Source of the DNA: Verrucomicrobia bacterium UBA1200 | Lineage (GTDB): Bacteria > Verrucomicrobiota > Kiritimatiellia > RFP12 > UBA1067 | DNA: 9,570 nt | NCBI GenBank assembly: GCA_002309765.1 | Contig: DBXY01000067.1 | Location: forward strand, 59,260-68,829 | Direction of reading: 5' to 3' | Part shown: positions 7,324-9,570 of the stretch, in pieces | How the letters are laid out: each line of letters opens with the position of its first letter | Position numbering within the stretch: position 1 is the stretch's first letter | Notes under the pieces: generated by a model | Databases searched by the model: none | The model's input: only the letters and a program-made list of their open reading frames with translations | What the model was told of the DNA's origin: nothing | Translations under genes and position numbers: made by a program

Positions 7324-8054
7324 GCGTAGAAGACATAAAACCTTATTCCGAGTCGCCTGACTCCAAGACCGAACAAATCCGAAACGCTTTCGACGCCATC
7401 GCGGGACGCTACGACCGGATGAACCGGATCATGTCATTCGGCGTAGATATGACTTGGCGGCGGCAGGCTCTGCGGTGGCTGGCGGAGCACCAGCCGCGAA
7501 CGATTCTGGATGTCGCCACCGGCACCGGCGACTTTGCGCTGTTGGCGGCGGAGATGCTTCCCGACGCGAGAATCACCGGATTAGACCTTTCAACCGAAAT
7601 GTTGTCGGTGGCGGAGGGAAAGGTCCGCGGGCGCGGACTGGAAAACCGGATAAAGCTGGTGGCGGGGGACATTCTCCATCCGCCGGCGTTCCAAGAAAAA
7701 TTCGACGCCGCCACCATCGCTTTCGGAGTGAGGAATTTCGAGTCGCTGCAACAAGGCCTAAAAGCGACCCATGGGTTGTTGCGTCCGGGCGGAGTAGTGC
7801 TGGTGCTGGAACTGGCGCGCCCCTGCCGTTTCCCGGTGCGGCAATTGCACGGGTTGTACCTACGGCGCGGCATACCCTTGGCCGGGCGGGTAATCGCCGG
7901 ACATCCGGCTGAATACCGCTATCTCCAGCATTCCGTGGCCGAAGTTCCGCAAGGCGAAGAAATGGAACAAATCCTGACCGCCGCCGGATTCCAGAACCCG
8001 CAAACCCGCTATTACACTTTCGGATCCTGCGCCTGTTATCTGGCCGAACGCTGA
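7320..8054 (+). CDS. ubiE: UbiE/MenG-type quinone C-methyltransferase
   Basis: Members of this SAM-dependent family methylate the ring of demethylmenaquinone (MenG) or a ubiquinone precursor (UbiE) at the inner membrane. The 244 residues match the usual 230-255. Visible signatures are FDAIAGRYDRMNRIMSFG (24-41), WRRQAL (46-51), the SAM loop DVATGTGD (64-71), GLDLSTEML (87-95, with Asp89 for the ribose), GDI (117-119), AFGVRNF (134-140), LRPGGVVLVLELARP (154-168) and AEYRYLQHSV (197-206). The usual GDAExLPF is GDILHPPAF. The ATG at 7320 shares ATGA with the rdgB stop; the frame is open further upstream inside rdgB, but that stretch is antisense-like shadow and lacks family similarity. It is the last gene of the apparent operon and no terminator follows. 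Whether the product is menaquinone or ubiquinone cannot be told here; an anaerobic lifestyle would favour menaquinone (menG). Confidence 0.93.
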   Translation: MSVEDIKPYSESPDSKTEQIRNAFDAIAGRYDRMNRIMSFGVDMTWRRQALRWLAEHQPRTILDVATGTGDFALLAAEMLPDARITGLDLSTEMLSVAEGKVRGRGLENRIKLVAGDILHPPAFQEKFDAATIAFGVRNFESLQQGLKATHGLLRPGGVVLVLELARPCRFPVRQLHGLYLRRGIPLAGRVIAGHPAEYRYLQHSVAEVPQGEEMEQILTAAGFQNPQTRYYTFGSCACYLAER

Positions 8055-8122
8055 GCAAACACCGGCGATCAAGCCCAGAATATTACCAACGTCCATCGAC
8101 TCCCAGTTCGTCAAAATTCATC

Positions 8123-8152
8123 CTTACACACCAAATCGAAATATGTTAAATT
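8123..8152 (+). promoter_or_regulatory. Candidate sigma70-type promoter before the RHS remnant
   Basis: CTTACA (8123-8128, 4 of 6 to TTGACA) and TAAATT (8147-8152, 4 of 6 to TATAAT) are 18 nt apart in the most AT-rich part of the window. It lies about 85 nt before the ATG at 8236 and could serve that gene. The match is modest and by eye. Confidence 0.3.
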
Positions 8153-8171
8153 ATTTCTTGTAGACAGGAAA

Positions 8172-8190
8172 GTTTTTCGGTGCGAAAAAC
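8172..8190. repeat. Perfect 8-bp inverted repeat in the spacer before the RHS remnant
   Basis: GTTTTTCG (8172-8179) and CGAAAAAC (8183-8190) are exact reverse complements around a 3-base GTG loop. No T-run follows on the + strand, so it does not look like a simple terminator for ubiE. Its place between the candidate promoter and the start codon would suit an operator or a 5'-leader hairpin. Confidence 0.55.
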
Positions 8191-8219
8191 ACACTTAAGC
8201 AGCATCGCTTCGCAAAGAC

Positions 8220-8227
8220 GAAAGGAA
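8220..8227 (+). promoter_or_regulatory. Ribosome binding site before the RHS remnant
   Basis: GAAAGGAA ends about 8-9 nt before the ATG at 8236. It supports 8236, in the signal-peptide frame, as the ancestral start rather than the ATG at 8256 in the YD-repeat frame. Confidence 0.6.
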
Positions 8228-9013
8228 CACACGCAATGGCCAGAATGTTGAAAAAATGGACTGGACGGTTTTTCGCCGCTTTCGCTACGGCGGCGTTTGC
8301 CGCACTCGCGCTGGAGTACGTGGGCGTGGACATCTGGAGCGAGCCGCCGGCCACCGTGCCGGTGCGACTACGCGCTACGCCTACGACGCTGCGGGCAGGC
8401 TCGCGACTAGGACATGGGCGCACGGTGTCGTTACGACGTATTCCTACGACGGCTGGAACAATCTTACGAACACCGTCTATTCCGACGGAACGCCGACGGT
8501 ATCGCTTATGTACGACGCCCTTGGGCGGCAGACGAACGCCGTTGACGCAGCGGGCACGACGAAGCTCACGTACGACGCATACGGGGCACTCAAGCGGGAG
8601 AAGGTGTCCGGGCTCTACTCGAAGACGCTCCAGCGCCACTACGACGACTTCGGGCGCGGCACGGGCTACACCATCGACGGCACCCGCATGACGGTAGTCG
8701 AGTACGAGGAGGATTCGGGGCGCATCCACAGGATAAAGTCTGGCGGCGTGTGGCTCTCGAACCGCTACCTCGCGGGCAGCGACCTCCGCGACCGCATCAA
8801 GTACGGCTCCAGCGGCTACACATACTACACGTATGAGGATAGCCGCGACCTCCTCGCGCAGGTGAGGAGCGACTTCGGCGGCGATACGATCTCGCAGTAC
8901 GACTACGCGAACGACGCGCTCGGGCGCCGGACTGAGATCGCCCGCTCGGGTACTGCGATGAGCGAGACCCGTACGGACGCCTACGGCTACAACGACCGCA
9001 ACGAATTAATCTA

Positions 9014-9041
9014 CTCACGCAGAGGAGCGGAGAGCGCAGAG
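9014..9041 (+). repeat. CGCAGAG-type interspersed repeat, copy 1, inside the RHS remnant
   Basis: CTCACGCAGAG (9014-9024), a 10-base GA-rich insert, and CGCAGAG (9035-9041) encode SRRGAESAE in the YD frame. The same units occur in reverse at 9158-9177. Similar CTCACGCAGAGACGCAGAG strings are, to my memory, widespread interspersed repeats in bacterial genomes; a database comparison was not possible. Confidence 0.6.
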
Positions 9042-9157
9042 ATCACGGAGTATGCGTACGCCTACGACGACATCGGCAACCGCCTTTCGTCGCTCGACCT
9101 CGGTACCAACCATACCTACACGGCGAATAACCTCAACCAATACACCCAAATCTCAAA

Positions 9158-9177
9158 CCTCTGCGTCTCTGCGCGAG
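9158..9177 (-). repeat. CGCAGAG-type interspersed repeat, copy 2 (inverted), at the frameshift
   Basis: The + strand reads two 8-base tandem units, CTCTGCGT (9159-9166) and CTCTGCGC (9167-9174), then GAG. The reverse complement CTCGCGCAGAG-A-CGCAGAGG matches copy 1 without its insert. The RHS reading frame changes within or beside these units. Confidence 0.6.
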
Positions 9178-9480
9178 GAATTCATTCCCCAATACGACCT
9201 CGACGGCAACCAAACGCTCGTCAAGACCTCGACCGGTATCTGGCAGGTCACATACAACGGAGAGAACCGCCCTGTCAGCTGGTCCTGCGGCTCGACGAAC
9301 ATCGTCATGTCCTTTGACCGCATGGGCCACAGGGTTTAGTATCTGGAGACCGTGTCGGGAGGGTCGCAGTCCCTTGCGACCGTAACCAACGGCAACTTCA
9401 ACTTCGTGTATGACGGCTATCTCTGCGTCCAGCGCATCCACGGCGAGACGGAAACAAGAACGTGTCTGATCTGGTGTTCT

Positions 9481-9570
9481 TCTCCGAAAATACTGCAAAA
9501 GACGGATCTGCCCTAATCCAAGTATGATTGGGCGCATCTGCGTAATTCACCCGTGCGCGTTTTTATGATT
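9481..9570. other. Unassigned end of window
   Basis: After RHS similarity ends at about 9455 the sequence shows no recognisable coding region in either direction. The junction may be a deletion or insertion boundary of the RHS remnant. A weak GC hairpin followed by five T bases near 9532-9564 is too poor to call. Confidence 0.3.

Larger units (their letters stand above)
8236..9516 (+). pseudogene. RHS/YD-repeat protein, decayed: internal deletion, frameshift and nonsense codon
   Basis: Intact RHS/YD proteins are large secreted or surface shells, often carrying a C-terminal toxin. Here the ATG at 8236 opens a signal-peptide-like start (MARMLKKW, then a hydrophobic run of Phe/Ala to about residue 26, with a possible ALA cleavage site) in one frame. 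From about 8366 the YD repeats run in another frame, with no large N-terminal region between. Repeats include YAYDAAGRL, YSYDGWNNL, MYDALGRQT, TYDAYGALK, HYDDFGRGT, YDYANDALGRR, YGYNDRNEL and YAYDDIGNRL. Near 9160 the coding frame returns to the first (EEFIPQYDLDGNQTLV, then WQVTYNGENRPVSW), and TAG at 9337-9339 interrupts MSFDRMGHRV/YLETVSGG. Similar text, FNFVYDGYLCVQRI, continues to about 9440 and then becomes unrecognisable; the last frame stops at 9514-9516. An ATG at 8256 could begin the YD frame as a shorter protein (to 9317), but it has no good ribosome binding site. No C-terminal toxin is seen. Confidence 0.8.

Noticed and set aside
8055..8122. Terminator expected after ubiE
   Set aside because: No GC-rich hairpin with T-run is present, so transcription may continue toward the RHS remnant or end by Rho.
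9532..9564. Possible rho-independent terminator at the window end
   Set aside because: The stem is only GCGCA/TGCGC (5 bp) with a 17-base loop, and one G separates it from five T bases; too weak to call.
1..9570. CRISPR array, tRNA, rRNA, insertion-sequence ends or a phage defence island
   Set aside because: No regularly spaced repeats, cloverleaf, transposase or known defence gene was seen on reading both strands.

Overview
The window is GC-rich bacterial DNA with almost every gene on the + strand. The gene content points to a Gram-negative organism. It has a Kdo transferase for lipid A glycosylation, the MEP isoprenoid pathway (IspD) and a UbiE/MenG quinone methyltransferase. The wording of the RHS/YD-repeat remnant, the DnaQ-like exonuclease and the Kdo transferase suggests the Verrucomicrobiota/Kiritimatiellota/Lentisphaerota group. 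That placement is an inference from remembered family features; no rRNA or marker search was possible.

Layout. Positions 1-8054 hold a tightly packed co-directional run that looks like one operon: the 3' part of ispD (cut by the window start), a calcineurin-like metallophosphoesterase, a very long waaA (kdtA) fusion, ruvB, a DEDDh exonuclease, rdgB (ITP/XTP pyrophosphatase) and ubiE/menG. Gaps are 36, 24 and 8 nt, then a 4-nt ATGA overlap, 16 nt and another 4-nt ATGA overlap. There is no internal terminator. Themes are envelope lipid synthesis (IspD, WaaA), DNA repair and nucleotide-pool cleaning (RuvB, exonuclease, RdgB) and quinone synthesis (UbiE/MenG).

The most unusual gene in this part is the 1283-residue waaA ORF (1241-5092). 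A complete Kdo transferase (about residues 1-440) runs without a stop into a roughly seven-segment membrane domain, a degenerate spermidine-synthase-like Rossmann domain, a helical region and a C-terminal TPR array.

Positions 8055-8235 are a non-coding, relatively AT-rich spacer with a candidate promoter, a perfect 8-bp hairpin and a good ribosome binding site. From 8236 an RHS/YD-repeat gene is present in broken form. A signal-peptide-like start is in one frame, about ten YD repeats follow in a second frame, and a last part in the first frame is cut by an in-frame TAG at 9337. Recognisable RHS sequence fades at about 9455. Two oppositely oriented copies of a CGCAGAG-type repeat sit inside this gene, and the second lies at the frameshift. 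The last 90 bases hold nothing I can assign.

I did not see a complete new defence or mobile system. The best candidates for novelty are the WaaA/membrane/spermidine-synthase-like/TPR fusion and the repeat-associated decay of the RHS gene.
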